Below the pieces are notes generated by a model. The model had not been told where the DNA came from. It searched no databases and was given only the letters and a program-made list of their open reading frames with translations. 64,000 nucleotides of DNA from Paraniabella defluvii. Its GTDB lineage: Bacteria > Bacteroidota > Bacteroidia > Chitinophagales > Chitinophagaceae. Below are positions 21,110 through 30,860 of this stretch, piece by piece (position 1 is the first letter of the stretch; each line of letters begins with the position of its first letter). Location: positions 372,001 to 436,000 of the forward strand of contig CP079215.1 in NCBI GenBank assembly GCA_019316985.1, read 5' to 3'. The position numbers and the translations under genes were made by a program.

Positions 21110-23108
21110 CTATCCCTCCTGTATCAAGTGCTGTAAATTCGGGTCGTTCTTGATACGCTCCATTTCACTATCTATAATGTGAACAATATCTAATTTTATC
21201 TGACGGTAATTGTTATCAATATCCCGTTTCATATTATCCACTCCATTCTCATCAACAAAGGATAAAATTTCCGGTATCTTCTGATACGCTTTTGTTTCGG
21301 CAGCAACCTTTTCATTATCTACAACTATTTCAGCGTGAAATATCTTTTGTTCGATACGTTCGTCAAAGTTATCGGAAACAGCACCCACGAACATACCTTG
21401 TGTTAAGGTACTGATTTTTGAAGCCGGAATAAGGCTGTCTAATTGGGTTGAAATTGAAGTAGATTTATCATTACGATTAATCGTCATACTTTGGCGTTTT
21501 TGTAAAACTTTTCCGAAACGTTCGGATAAATTTTTCGCTGTTTCGCCGACAACCTGACCGCTAAAAATATTACCGACTGTGTTCTGAATTACCTTACTTT
21601 CTTTGTCGCCATAATCACGTATTAATTGACTAAAGTCCTGAAAACCAAGACATACCGATACAAAATTACTTCTCGCAGTTGCGATTAATTGGTCAAGTCC
21701 CCTAAAATAAATTGTGGGCAATTCGTCTATGATAACGGAGCTTTTAAGCTGTCCTTTTTGTTGATTAATTTTACAATTCGGGAGTTGTATAAACCCAAAG
21801 CTGCCGAATAAATATTTTGTCGGTCGGGGTTGTTTCCGACACACAAAATTTTTGGCTCTTTGGGGTTATTAATATCTAAAGAAAAATCGTCGCCTGTCAT
21901 AACCCAATACAGTTGCGGACTAATCATTCTTGACAATGGAATTTTAGCGGAAGCTATCTGCCCCTGTAATTGGTCTTGTGCTCCGCCTTGCCAAGCATCC
22001 ATAAAGGGCGATAAATAGTTTTCCAATTCGGGATAAGAAGTCAAAATTGTAAATACGTCTGCATATCTTTTATTTAGTAATTCTATGGCGTGGGGAAAGG
22101 AACAATACTTACCATTGTCATAAATTTTCAGATACCAAATAATGGCTGCCAATAGAATAATTGGGCTTTCCACGAAGAAATCCCCTTGTTTCTGTATCCA
22201 GCTTTTGTTCAGGTTTAACATTATCGTATATGCCGCTTCGTAGGCATCTGATATGTCCGTCATAAATTCGGGATTGAGCGGATTGCAACGGTGGCTCTTG
22301 CGTGGGTCGTCAAAATTTATCACGTAAAATTTTGGCGGTACTTTGTATTTATGCCTGTTCTTTAATAAGTGATTGTAGGCAATCGTGGACAGGTCGTCAA
22401 ACTTAAAATCGTAGATGTACATTGAGAAGCCTTTCTCAATCTGTTGCTTTATATAATTATTTACGATTGCATACGATTTTCCGGAGCCAGGGTTCCCAGC
22501 ACAATCGTTGCCCGAAATGGGTTTACAATGTTTATCCAACCGTCATTCCATTTGTTTTTGTAGTAAAACTTTGTAGGCAGATTAACAGAGTAATCATTCT
22601 GCATTAACTTGGTTTCCTGCTGAAAGCTCTCATTTTCGTTGTTGAAAACGTCGTCCATTAAATTGCTACGGAGCAAACGGCTCATCCAAACCCCTGCAAC
22701 CATTAAAGCGATATAACCTAAACCCGTCGTCAGGATATAGAGAAATGTGGCGGTGTTTAGTGGTAGCTTTAGCAATGGGAAATTCAAAAAGAAAAGGACG
22801 AAACCGATACCCAAAGCCACATAAATTTTGCCCCAAGTAATCTTTTCGTCCTTAACGCCCTTTGTACCCAAACAGCTTAAAGCCAACAATACCAAAGCGA
22901 AGACTTTGGTATATAAGGTGTGTTCAAACAGTCCTGCTGTTCGGTTGAAATTCCCTAAAATCTTATTGATGATTTCCAATGTCCAGCCACGGTGTATAAA
23001 GAACCCGTAGCAAAACCAATACAAGTGCATCAATACTATAATGATGCTTACGGCTCGCATAAAAGCCATAATCTTGGCTAAGCCTCTTAAATCGTCTTCT
23101 CCCTGCAT
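21110..23108 (-). CDS. mobC: MobC/VirD4-type coupling protein
   Basis: About 666 residues. Type IV coupling ATPase that brings the relaxase-DNA complex to the transfer channel. Four N-terminal membrane helices span roughly residues 15-160 (IIIVLMHLYWFCYGF, ALVLLALSCLG, FVLFFLNFPLL, LYILTTGLGYIALMV). Walker A GNPGSGKS, the YDFKFDDLS segment and Walker B SVIIDELPTIYF follow. Frames change near 22500 and 21745. It is the last gene of mobA-mobB-mobC, the CTnDOT order, and the metal island begins just beyond it. Confidence 0.85.
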
Positions 23109-23168
23109 TTCTAAAGTTTTAAATGTTCGGGCGTGAATTTAAAGGCTCAAAAGAGTGGCTATAAGAAT

Positions 23169-23204
23169 GTGGCAGTCAATGGCAGTGGGTGGCGGTGTTT
23201 GGCT
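23169..23204 (-). repeat. GCCA array, site A (10-bp period)
   Basis: On the minus strand GCCA occurs four times at exact 10-bp spacing, with the spacers AACACC, CCCACT and TTGACT. It lies in the gap between mobC and mobB. See the four sister sites at 25.2, 27.3, 31.2 and 41.8 kb. Confidence 0.7.
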
Positions 23205-23209
23205 AAATG

Positions 23210-24495
23210 TTATTGCAGACCTCTCTTGCGTTTCCGCTTTTTCTTCATTTTATTAGCAAAGTCCTGTTCTTCGTAGTCCTCGCCCTGTGCTTCAGGGATA
23301 AGCAAACCGCCAAAGGCTTCAATCAAGCCGTCGTCTTTTTATCGGGAATGTTTAAGTCGAACAAATGATGCAGTTCTTCCGCAGGAAGATCCGCATCATT
23401 TGATGTGGATTTCTTTTCTTTTGGCTCGTCCAGTTCTTTAATGTCCGGTTTAATGTTGTTGTTCCAATAATCATTAAAGGTATTGGCTGAAAGTTCCTTT
23501 GCTAATCGTGAGCCATTCCAAACGGTTTTGGAATTGTGGTCGATGAATGTGATACCGTAAATACGTCCTGTGTCGTTCCTGCGAACCACTACATTAATAC
23601 CTTGTTCGCCCAACTGCTTTTTAAAGCTCAATTCATCAGCCGTAGATTGCAGGGCAATGGTAACGGCTGCTTTTAAAGTCTGCTGGGTCGGGTGGTCTTT
23701 CAAAGCTGTTTTGCATTTCGCAAAATGCAATTCCAATGCTGGCAGTCCAGCATTCTTTCCGAACAGGAAGCCTTAAACGGGTGTCCGGCTCTTTCGCCCT
23801 TTTCATTTAATGGAATATACAATAAACCTTTTCGCATTTTTCCCTGCAATTCGCCCTCGATTTTCTCGGTGGTAATATTGAACAGGGATAGCAAAGCATT
23901 GTATTCTCCCAAAGTCTGAAATTGATAGTAGTTCGGCAAATGTCGTACTACCGAAGCAATCTGACTTTTTATGTCGCCTGCTTTATAATCCACAGGTTTA
24001 AAAATCTTGTCGTTATGCTGGCGTTCCTTGTCCGTAGCTGGTATGAGATTGTATTGCTTCGAGTTCTCGGCAAATATTCATCGACCGTACTTTCTCAAAC
24101 TTATCAGGGATTTTTTTGCCGTTTTCGTCCACGCAAACCGATACGATATGAATGTGAGAGCGGTCAATATCGGTGTGTTTGAATACGACAAAAGGCTGGT
24201 CGCCATAGCCTAATTCTTTCATATACTGCTGTGCCATTTCCCTGTAAGTATCATCGCTGACCTTATCTTTTGGGTCGGGATTGAGTGAAATATGCAAGGT
24301 ATGTTTCTCCGTATTTTGGTTTGCCAACAGATAAGGGGCAAAAGATTGGGCTAATTGTGCAACGGAATATTGCCCGTCTGACGTTTCAATAATCTTATTG
24401 GTAAACAGAATTTGTCCGTTTTCCTTTTCAACTTTGAGATTATTGTACGCCAATGCTCCGTATAAATTTGCACTTCTTCCGATTTTCGCTATCAT
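23210..24495 (-). CDS. mobB: MobB relaxase
   Basis: About 428 residues. Nicks the transfer origin and leads the strand into the recipient. The N-terminal GALAYNNLKV stretch, HTLHIS (H65, H68), FKHTDIDRSHIHIVSV (H107, H114, H116) and the following D-NGKKI block match the MOB relaxase motifs with the metal-binding histidines. The rest is helical with a basic tail (KMKKKRKRKRGLQ). Frames change near 24010, 23740 and 23335. It overlaps mobA by four bases (ATGA), so both are translated together. Confidence 0.85.
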
Positions 24496-24929
24496 TTTTC
24501 AGGCTGTTTTTTGAGGTGTTTTTGGTTAAATTCCTCGGTTATCTCCACAACTTTTTTGAACAATTCGACCATTTCTGCCGTCTGTTTTTCCAACTTGTAC
24601 AGGTATGCCGATGCCTTTTTCTCGGAAAAACTCTTGTACAATAGCTTTACAATCTGATTATAGTTTACCCCGATAGAGCGGAATTGACTGTGAAACGAAG
24701 TCAGTCGCATATAGAAATCAACTGTTCCTTTGTCAATATGTACCGATTTTATCGTCTTATTGAAGATGCAAGACGTTATAAAATGTGCCTTTATCTGCAT
24801 ACCCGATTTATCAAAGAGGGCAAGAAAACGGGCGTGTTCCTCCTCGTTAAAAGAAATCGTGTAGCGGATTTTCGCAGGGTCGTTTTTAAGCGGTCGCCCC
24901 GTCTTTTTAACTGTTTTTGCTGTTCTCAT
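24492..24929 (-). CDS. mobA: MobA, oriT-binding accessory protein
   Basis: Intact, 145 residues. The N-terminal part (RPLKNDPAKIRYTISFNEEEHARFLAL) looks like a ribbon-helix-helix DNA-binding domain; the C-terminal half is a coiled helix with GVNYNQIVKLLY, typical of MobA/MobC-like relaxosome proteins. It is the first gene of the mobilisation operon and faces the oriT-like hairpin just upstream. Confidence 0.8.
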   Translation of the reverse strand: MRTAKTVKKTGRPLKNDPAKIRYTISFNEEEHARFLALFDKSGMQIKAHFITSCIFNKTIKSVHIDKGTVDFYMRLTSFHSQFRSIGVNYNQIVKLLYKSFSEKKASAYLYKLEKQTAEMVELFKKVVEITEEFNQKHLKKQPEK

Positions 24930-24996
24930 TCATCACTAAGCCATTTTAATTCACACAAAAACGCCGACTTCGGAGGACGTTTTCTGCTCCCTGCAA

Positions 24997-25053
24997 GGGC
25001 AAGTGGTTTTGAGCATCCGAAAAGTTTTCGAGATGCTCAAAACACAACTTGCC
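24997..25053. other. Candidate oriT: large inverted repeat with inner palindrome
   Basis: CAAGTGGTTTTGAGCATC pairs with GATGCTCAAAACACAACTTG; the loop contains CGAAAAGTTTTCG, itself a palindrome. A smaller repeat (GTGTTC/GAACAC) follows at 25054-25069 and a third (CGGCT/AGCCG) at 25112-25124. Its place just before mobA is where the transfer origin of such elements is expected. The nick site cannot be seen from sequence alone. Confidence 0.5.
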
Positions 25054-25230
25054 GTGTTCTGTTGAACACAAAAATCCTCCCTACGGTCGGATTGATTTTA
25101 ACAGGGAAAAACGGCTCGAAGCCGTCGCTGTAAAAGTCCAATTTGTCTATTCGATTTTGCATAAATCCGTTAATAAAATTCTTTTTACAAAGTAAAGCCC
25201 TCTTTCTGAAAGGATTGTACTGTAACAGAG

Positions 25231-25266
25231 TGCCAAACACTGCCAATGAACGCCAAACACTGCCAC
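25231..25266 (+). repeat. GCCA array, site B (10-bp period)
   Basis: GCCA occurs at 25232, 25242, 25252 and 25262, exactly 10 bp apart, with the alternating spacers AACACT and ATGAAC. It is 43 bases before the start of the 12-bp tandem array. Confidence 0.75.
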
Positions 25267-25308
25267 ATAAATAAAACTGCTTGTTTATCTCTTTTCCTTT
25301 GTACCAAC

Positions 25309-25656
25309 AAAAGGATATAAGTGCGTAGATAGCTATGCAGGTAACAACATAAGTACCTCAATACCGAGATAGGTAAATGAGTAAACAGGTACATAGAAAA
25401 GTACCTATTCAGATACCTGCCTATGCAGTCCTGTACGGACAAATGCAGGTACATAAGTAAGTAGGTCTGCCCGTACAAACCTACTTACCCGCATACCGAT
25501 ATAGGTATGTATTCAGGTACATAGATAGCTTGTTGCATAGGTGCGTAGCTACCCAAGTATATCGGTACAGAGCTACCTATCTATTTGCAGAGCCACATAG
25601 GTATCTGACTACGGATATAAGCACCTACGCACATAGGTAATTAAGTATGTAAATAA
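25309..25656. repeat. Degenerate 12-bp tandem array (about 29 units) upstream of traA
   Basis: Cut every 12 bases from 25309, the sequence falls into units that mostly start with ATA, CTA or a near variant and often end in GTAC, GTAG or GTAA; for example ATAGAAAAGTAC, AAATGCAGGTAC, ATAGGTGCGTAG and ATAGGTAATTAA. ATAGGT begins five units. The units are too varied for CRISPR and there is no spacer/repeat division. The array ends 16 bases before traA. By position it could be iterons, a centromere-like site or an operator. Confidence 0.75.
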
Positions 25657-25672
25657 TTAAAACAGTTGAAAT

Positions 25673-26440
25673 ATGAATGCAAAACACAAAACAGTATTTA
25701 TCGCCTTTTCTTCTCAAAAAGGCGGTGTCGGTAAGAGTACATTTACAACTCTTGCAGCGAGTATCCTGCATTATCGGTTGGGCTACAACGTAGCCGTATT
25801 TGATGCGGATTTTCCACAGCACAGCCTGATGAAAATGAAAGAACGTGATTTATCTATGGTAATGGAAAACGAGGCTTTGAAAAAGCTGGCTTACAAACAA
25901 TTTACCACAATCAACAAAAAAGCCTATCCGATTATACAGCACAAAGCGGATAGCGTGTTGGAAGCGGCACACGAATTTGTAAACGCTTCAGCCGTTCCTG
26001 TTGATGCCGTGTTCTTCGACCTGCCGGGAACTGTAAATACGCCGGGTATTCTGAAAGCGTTGGCAGGAATGCACCACATTTTTACGCCTATCACGGCAGA
26101 CCGTGTTGTAATGGAGAGTACCCTCGTTTTCACACAGCTATTAAAGGACGTGATTATGAAAAAGGGCGAAACCTCGATAGAAACCATTAACCTGTTTTGG
26201 AACCAAGTGGACGGCAGGGAAAGCACCCCATTGTATGAGGTCTATAACAAACTTATAGACCAATTAGGTTTAAGCCTGATGCAGAGCCAAGTCAAGAACA
26301 GCACACGCTTTCGCAAAGAAAGTGAAGTAAACAGCAAAGCCGTTTTCCGCTCAACGCTGATGCCTCCCGATGAACGACTGATGAAAACCTGTCAATTGGA
26401 CGAGTTTATGAGCGAATTTTTAAAAATCATTCAATTATAG
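25673..26440 (+). CDS. traA: TraA, ParA/MinD-family ATPase
   Basis: Intact, 255 residues. Deviant Walker A KGGVGKST at 16-23, the switch region FDADFPQHS, and DAVFFDLPGT as the second motif mark a ParA/Soj-type ATPase. It is the first gene of the plus-strand tra operon in CTnDOT-type elements. ParA proteins position DNA or complexes with a DNA-binding partner; two DUF3408 proteins follow directly and could be that partner. The 12-bp array lies immediately upstream and may include its promoter and operator. Confidence 0.85.
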   Translation: MNAKHKTVFIAFSSQKGGVGKSTFTTLAASILHYRLGYNVAVFDADFPQHSLMKMKERDLSMVMENEALKKLAYKQFTTINKKAYPIIQHKADSVLEAAHEFVNASAVPVDAVFFDLPGTVNTPGILKALAGMHHIFTPITADRVVMESTLVFTQLLKDVIMKKGETSIETINLFWNQVDGRESTPLYEVYNKLIDQLGLSLMQSQVKNSTRFRKESEVNSKAVFRSTLMPPDERLMKTCQLDEFMSEFLKIIQL

Positions 26441-26445
26441 GCACT

Positions 26446-26886
26446 ATGGAAAAAGAAAACAAGAAAAAGGTTACTCCCGACATTAACGAGGAATTTATGA
26501 TGAACCTTATGGTTGATGGCGTAAAGAAAGAGGGTTTACAGCCATTGCAAGAACCTCCGAGCGAGCGAAGCACCCGAAACGGAAGCCGAAAAGCCAAAGG
26601 AACTGCCACGGGAGAAACCCGTTATCAGGAAAGAAGCCGAAGCAAACGAAGTTCCGATGCCGATTACGAAAGTATCTTTTTCAGGAAATCGGAAACCAAT
26701 GCCCGTGACGGGAAAACGGTTTATATCCGTCCTGAATTTCACGAAAAGCTGACACGCATAATACAGGTAATTGGCGAAGACAAAATAACCATTTATGCTT
26801 ATTTAGACAATTTGCTGGATTACCATTTTCAGGAATTTGCCGAACAGATTACCAAAAGTTATAACGAAAAATATAAACCCATTTAA
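26446..26886 (+). CDS. DUF3408 protein 1 (ribbon-helix-helix-like)
   Basis: 146 residues, five bases after traA. The C-terminal half (GKTVYIRPEFHEKLTRIIQV, then ITIYAYLDNLLDYHF) has the strand-helix-helix pattern of ribbon-helix-helix DNA-binding proteins and matches DUF3408 of conjugative elements. The middle 60 residues are charged and low in complexity; the +1 frame there reads as a smoother Glu/Pro-rich linker (SEAPETEAEKPKELPREKP), so a compensated pair of indels is possible. Likely a DNA-binding partner of TraA. Confidence 0.7.
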   Translation: MEKENKKKVTPDINEEFMMNLMVDGVKKEGLQPLQEPPSERSTRNGSRKAKGTATGETRYQERSRSKRSSDADYESIFFRKSETNARDGKTVYIRPEFHEKLTRIIQVIGEDKITIYAYLDNLLDYHFQEFAEQITKSYNEKYKPI

Positions 26887-26897
26887 TTAGTAGAGAT

Positions 26898-27170
26898 ATG
26901 GAAACGAATAAAAAAACAGCCGGAGCAAAGAAGACAGGCAAAACTTATAGTGCTAAATTTCTAAAAAGAAGTAAAATGAAAGGTAGAGGCGATAAAGCTA
27001 TTTATGTAAGTCCCGAATACCACGAAAAGCTAACACACATTGTAAAGGTAATCGGTAAGAGCGAAATCCCATTGTACGCCATTTTGGATAATATATTGGA
27101 ACATCATTTTGAATTGTTTTCCGAAGAAATTATCAAGGAGTATAACAAAAAATTCAAACCTCTTTTTTAG
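26898..27170 (+). CDS. DUF3408 protein 2 (ribbon-helix-helix-like)
   Basis: Intact, 90 residues. A basic N-terminus (KKTAGAKKTGKTYSAKFLKR) precedes the same domain as its neighbour: DKAIYVSPEYHEKLTHIVKV, then IPLYAILDNILEHHFELF. It is a paralogue in tandem, so the two may form a heterodimer or bind different sites. Co-transcribed with traA. Confidence 0.75.
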   Translation: METNKKTAGAKKTGKTYSAKFLKRSKMKGRGDKAIYVSPEYHEKLTHIVKVIGKSEIPLYAILDNILEHHFELFSEEIIKEYNKKFKPLF

Positions 27171-27172
27171 CT

Positions 27173-27803
27173 ATGGAAACGATAATCGTAATATGTCTGT
27201 TGGTAATTATTGTCCTGCTTGTACAGGACAAGATTATCATTAAAAGGAAATTGAAACAGAAACCTACGCAGGAAAAAGTCAATCCGAAACTACCCGATAT
27301 TATGGGACAACCTAAGCCCGTAAGAAGCCAATCAGTGCCAAACACTGCCAATGAGAGCCAAATTGCAGAACCGGAGATTAACCCTGCTAATTTGGTCATC
27401 GAATATGACAAATACGAAGAAGTCAATATTCAAATTCCGCAGGAAGAATTGGACGAAGTATTCAGAAATGTACCTGATTTGACGGAGGAGGTAGAATTGA
27501 ACAGGTATAGAGCTTCCGTAGGCGATGACGGTTTTGCCCAAGGGGTTACCTTTCAGGAACTAAACAACGTGGGGTCTTGCTTCAGAAAGAAAAATTAGAG
27601 CCAGCCCAAAAGGAAACAGCGATTGATATAGTTCAAAGATTACAAGGAACCGAATTATTTGCTCTGCTGGAAAGTTCAATGGAGGGAGCTTCCTAAAGAT
27701 TGCCGAGCTTTTGGATAGCACTCTTACAACTGATACCAAAGACAATTCTTCCAATTTGCGGAAAAGTGATTTAAGTGATTTTGACATTGGGGAGTTTATA
27801 TAG
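27173..27803 (+). CDS. TraD-like conjugal transfer protein (frameshifted)
   Basis: About 210 residues. One N-terminal membrane helix (TIIVICLLVIIVLLVQDKI), a Pro/Gln-rich linker, then an acidic domain (PQEELDEVFRNVPDLTEEVE) and a helical tail (QKETAIDIVQRLQGTELFALL). Frames change near 27575 and 27692; the restored end is DFDIGEFI. Position after the DUF3408 genes fits the gene called traD in CTnDOT-type operons. A 10-bp-phased GCCA array lies inside its coding region. The defence operon is inserted directly after it, on the other strand. Confidence 0.65.
27327..27361 (+). repeat. GCCA array, site C, inside the traD-like gene
   Basis: GCCA occurs at 27327, 27337, 27347 and 27357. The 10-bp period is not a multiple of three, so it is not a protein repeat; it is a DNA-level pattern laid over coding sequence (linker residues around SVPNTANES). 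Confidence 0.7.
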
Positions 27804-27840
27804 ACTTCCCTTTGTCTTTTAGAAAACAAGGGAATATCTT

Positions 27841-29595
27841 TTAACCTCCGGTTGCCTTTACGAATTTTGGAGTGTCAAACTTTGGTGTAATTGTAGGCAA
27901 ATCCACTTTGACAGATATAGGCATTGGAAAATCAACACCCATTACAATGGCTTCTCCAGACCCCAAAGACGGCAGAAATGAAAGTGTTTCTTTATTAGCT
28001 GTTGAACAAGCACTTGCTATCGCTTCTTTATCTTGGTAGTTTATCAGTCTATGAGTAATAAAATGTTCCCATCTGACTTAATGTTCCCACAGGAATATCT
28101 CTTGGCATCTGTGTCGATAAACAGAGGAATAATCCATATTTTCGGCTTTCCTTAGCTATATTGTCAAAAGCATTTAACTCTGTACTTTCAAAATATTCAT
28201 CTTTAACTTTTTTATTCAAGAACTGATGTGCTTCATCAACAAAAAGTATTAAAGGGTTTTCTCTAAAGGCATTGGTTCTTGCTTTGTTTAATAAATATCT
28301 TCCCAATGAGTTTGCTAAAATTTCTCGTACCTGAAAATTATATGGGACGTTTTCAAACCCAATTCTCAATACGTTTAAATCAGGATTGTCTAAAAACTCA
28401 TTAATCTTCGTTATCAAGTTGTTGGTTGTTGGTGCATTAAATCCAAACATTCCTGCATAATCATTGTCAGATATGACATTATTGACACGCATTATTAGGC
28501 TGGTTGCATTTCCATAATTTCTTTCATCCCTATTTGTTGCCCAACGGTCATTAAATATTTGAAAACATTCGTTTCCAATTTGTCTATGAAGTAGGTTTAT
28601 ACCAAAATTATTTATTGAAAAATCTTCTACTATCGCCTTGTAAGTAAAGTAAGCATTATTATATGCGGCAGTAAAATTTCCCTGTTTTACAATCAATCCA
28701 TTGTTTATCACAACTTGCTGCCCTCTAAAAGTGAAATTGTCATTTGTTCCATCATTAAGATGTCCATTATTGGGAATATTACTCATTAAACAGTGAGCAA
28801 CTTTCAAAGATTTTATCGCTTCCAACAAAACAGGCTGTTGTACTTGTCCTGATGGTCTGAACAGGACAAACAAGTCATTTATAGTTAAATTTTGATAAGG
28901 AAAATAACTTTCTGAAATAAGCACGGAATGTGCGACTTTCGGATGTGCATCAAACGTGGAATATTCTCCTGTTGGGTCTAAAATAATAGCCTTTGCGCCA
29001 GTTTCAATAACACCCTCGATAAATTTACTAATTGTATAACTTTTTCCACCACCCGTTGTACCCACCACAGCACAATGCCTACTGAAGATTGCTTGCAATG
29101 AAATATCTACGGGAACATTTTTATCATAAATCAAATTACCCATTCTAAATGTCGGAGAATGCTCAATATTTTCTGGTTTTATACCGAAAGTTTTGAAATG
29201 AGTAGATAAAAATTCTGAAGAACAAATGAATACCTTAGAGCCAATAAGTGGTAAACTGTTTATGCCTTTTTCTATTTTATTGGGGTTAAATAAGTCAAAT
29301 GATAGCAAAATCTCAATTCTGCCAACCGGATGAAATGCCTTAGTTGAAAAGGTTCTTTCGCTTAATTCTAATCGTTCTTTCTCGGGCAACGATATTTCCA
29401 ACATTTTTCCTAAAAACCCTTGTCTTCTCCCTCAATAACAATATAATTGCCAACAAGACCACCCCGCAACACTTCTGCGTGATGCACAAATGTTTTCATC
29501 AAAACTGATGAAGGAAAATGCACTTTGACAAAAGCAGGGGATACAAAATTTATGTACCCAAGAAAGTGGCTGTGATTAAAAGGACTATTACTCAT
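27841..29595 (-). CDS. HerA-family ATPase of a SIR2-HerA defence pair
   Basis: About 584 residues after joining three frames (breaks near 29405, TTTT for TTTTT, and near 28055). An N-terminal HAS-barrel (LRGGLVGNYIVIEGEDKGF, LGKMLEI) is followed by Walker A GTTGGGKSYTISKF (about 180) and Walker B PLILFVDEAHQFLN (about 450), then the arginine-finger region (STQMPRDIPVGTLSQMGTF) and HAS-like tail. HerA hexamers form rings; with SIR2 partners they make an anti-phage complex that depletes NAD. The gene lies two bases after SIR2 and is its certain operon partner. Confidence 0.85.
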
Positions 29596-29597
29596 AG

Positions 29598-30803
29598 TTA
29601 GGAGTTAGGAATGTTAATTACTATTTGTCTTGTATCTTCCTGATTATAAGATTTTAAGTCAGGATAATTTTTGGCGAAATCTTCAAAGGTTTCTGATACA
29701 ATACTTAAATTGGAATATTTCTTTGAAGCATCAATAAATGGCTTCAGATTTTCATTAGTTTCATCTATTCCACGATTGATAATCATTAATTGGAAACTTG
29801 GATTTTGTTCAAGAGCTTCGATAATAGCAGTAACTATATGTTTATCTCCGAAGCTGAACCCTATCGTTATGAGAAAAACATTATCCTTTCGGAGATTAGA
29901 TTGGAACCTCGACATCATCTCGAAATACGGCTGTTCATAAGAACTTTCGTATTTAGACTGATGCGGGTAAATCATCAATGGGTTGTCAGGGTTTTCTTTC
30001 TGTATAATTTTGTTGTCTTCTTTTTCCCAATTTACAGAACCGTGTAACTTATACAAGTGAAAAACCTTTTGAATGAAATTATCTTCCTCTTTTACCCTGC
30101 TTTGATTTCGAGAAACAATATCATAATCATAATTACGTCCGCTAAATATTCTTGGTTGAGAAAATGAAAAGCCATCAATAACCACAAAATTGCTTTCACA
30201 AGCCGCCTGTTCAAACATCATATCGTAGTTCAATGTGAACAATTTAAATCGTGGTAGCGTAACCTTTCGTTTGGTTATTTTATTTAGTAAAAGCGTATGA
30301 GGTGAATTATCAGGTAAACTCAATTGACAAGCATCTTTGATAAAATCTTTAATCTTGTTTACACAATCTTCTATGTCAATATCGCCTTTAGGTACATAAG
30401 GAATAGCAGGGGTAGCCATAGAAAGAACTTTTTCTAAATTTTTCACGATTGTACCATCTTCCCATTTCTCTTCATAGCCAATCGTTTCAAGCAACTTGTT
30501 AAAAACATCAGTAGTCAAAAGGGCTTCCGCATCATCCCATAAATTAGCCATCGACTTACCTAATTTTTCATCCTTGCCCCAACCAATGGACGAGCCAGCC
30601 CCTGTGAGGAGTAATAAATTTTCAAACTGATTATTTAAAGTTTGAGAATACTTGTTCCTCTTTGTTGCAATAGCATAATCTATCCTGTTTTCAGTGCTTT
30701 CTTTGAAATCGTGAAGTTTACCGTCGATATACACTTTGACATCGGCAGCATCACTATCATCATAAGCAACAGAACTGTTATTGTTGAGTAAAATATAATT
30801 CAT
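29598..30803 (-). CDS. SIR2-domain NADase effector
   Basis: Intact, 401 residues. The SIR2 nucleotide-binding motif LLLTGAGSSIG (about 64-74), the catalytic-site asparagine in FTLNYDMMFE (N192) and the histidine in YKLHGSVNW (H254) are all present. A C-terminal Rossmann-like segment (VFLITIGFSFGDKHI) completes the fold. In SIR2-HerA systems this protein hydrolyses NAD during infection. It precedes herA with a two-base gap and follows the XRE gene on the same strand. Confidence 0.85.
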   Translation of the reverse strand: MNYILLNNNSSVAYDDSDAADVKVYIDGKLHDFKESTENRIDYAIATKRNKYSQTLNNQFENLLLLTGAGSSIGWGKDEKLGKSMANLWDDAEALLTTDVFNKLLETIGYEEKWEDGTIVKNLEKVLSMATPAIPYVPKGDIDIEDCVNKIKDFIKDACQLSLPDNSPHTLLLNKITKRKVTLPRFKLFTLNYDMMFEQAACESNFVVIDGFSFSQPRIFSGRNYDYDIVSRNQSRVKEEDNFIQKVFHLYKLHGSVNWEKEDNKIIQKENPDNPLMIYPHQSKYESSYEQPYFEMMSRFQSNLRKDNVFLITIGFSFGDKHIVTAIIEALEQNPSFQLMIINRGIDETNENLKPFIDASKKYSNLSIVSETFEDFAKNYPDLKSYNQEDTRQIVINIPNS

Positions 30804-30860
30804 ACACTCATATTTTGTTTATTAAAACTCGTGTTTATAAGAAGTTTTCAAGGCACTGCC

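Noticed and set aside
25037..25246. Minus-strand open frame of 69 residues in the mobA-traA gap
   Set aside because: No domain, overlaps the hairpin region and GCCA array; sequence structure explains the region better.
25185..25478. Minus-strand frame rich in Tyr-Leu repeats
   Set aside because: The protein repeat (Y every four residues) is only the translation of the 12-bp DNA array.
25309..25656. CRISPR array
   Set aside because: Units are 12 bp, contiguous and degenerate, with no constant repeat and no spacers; no cas genes are nearby.
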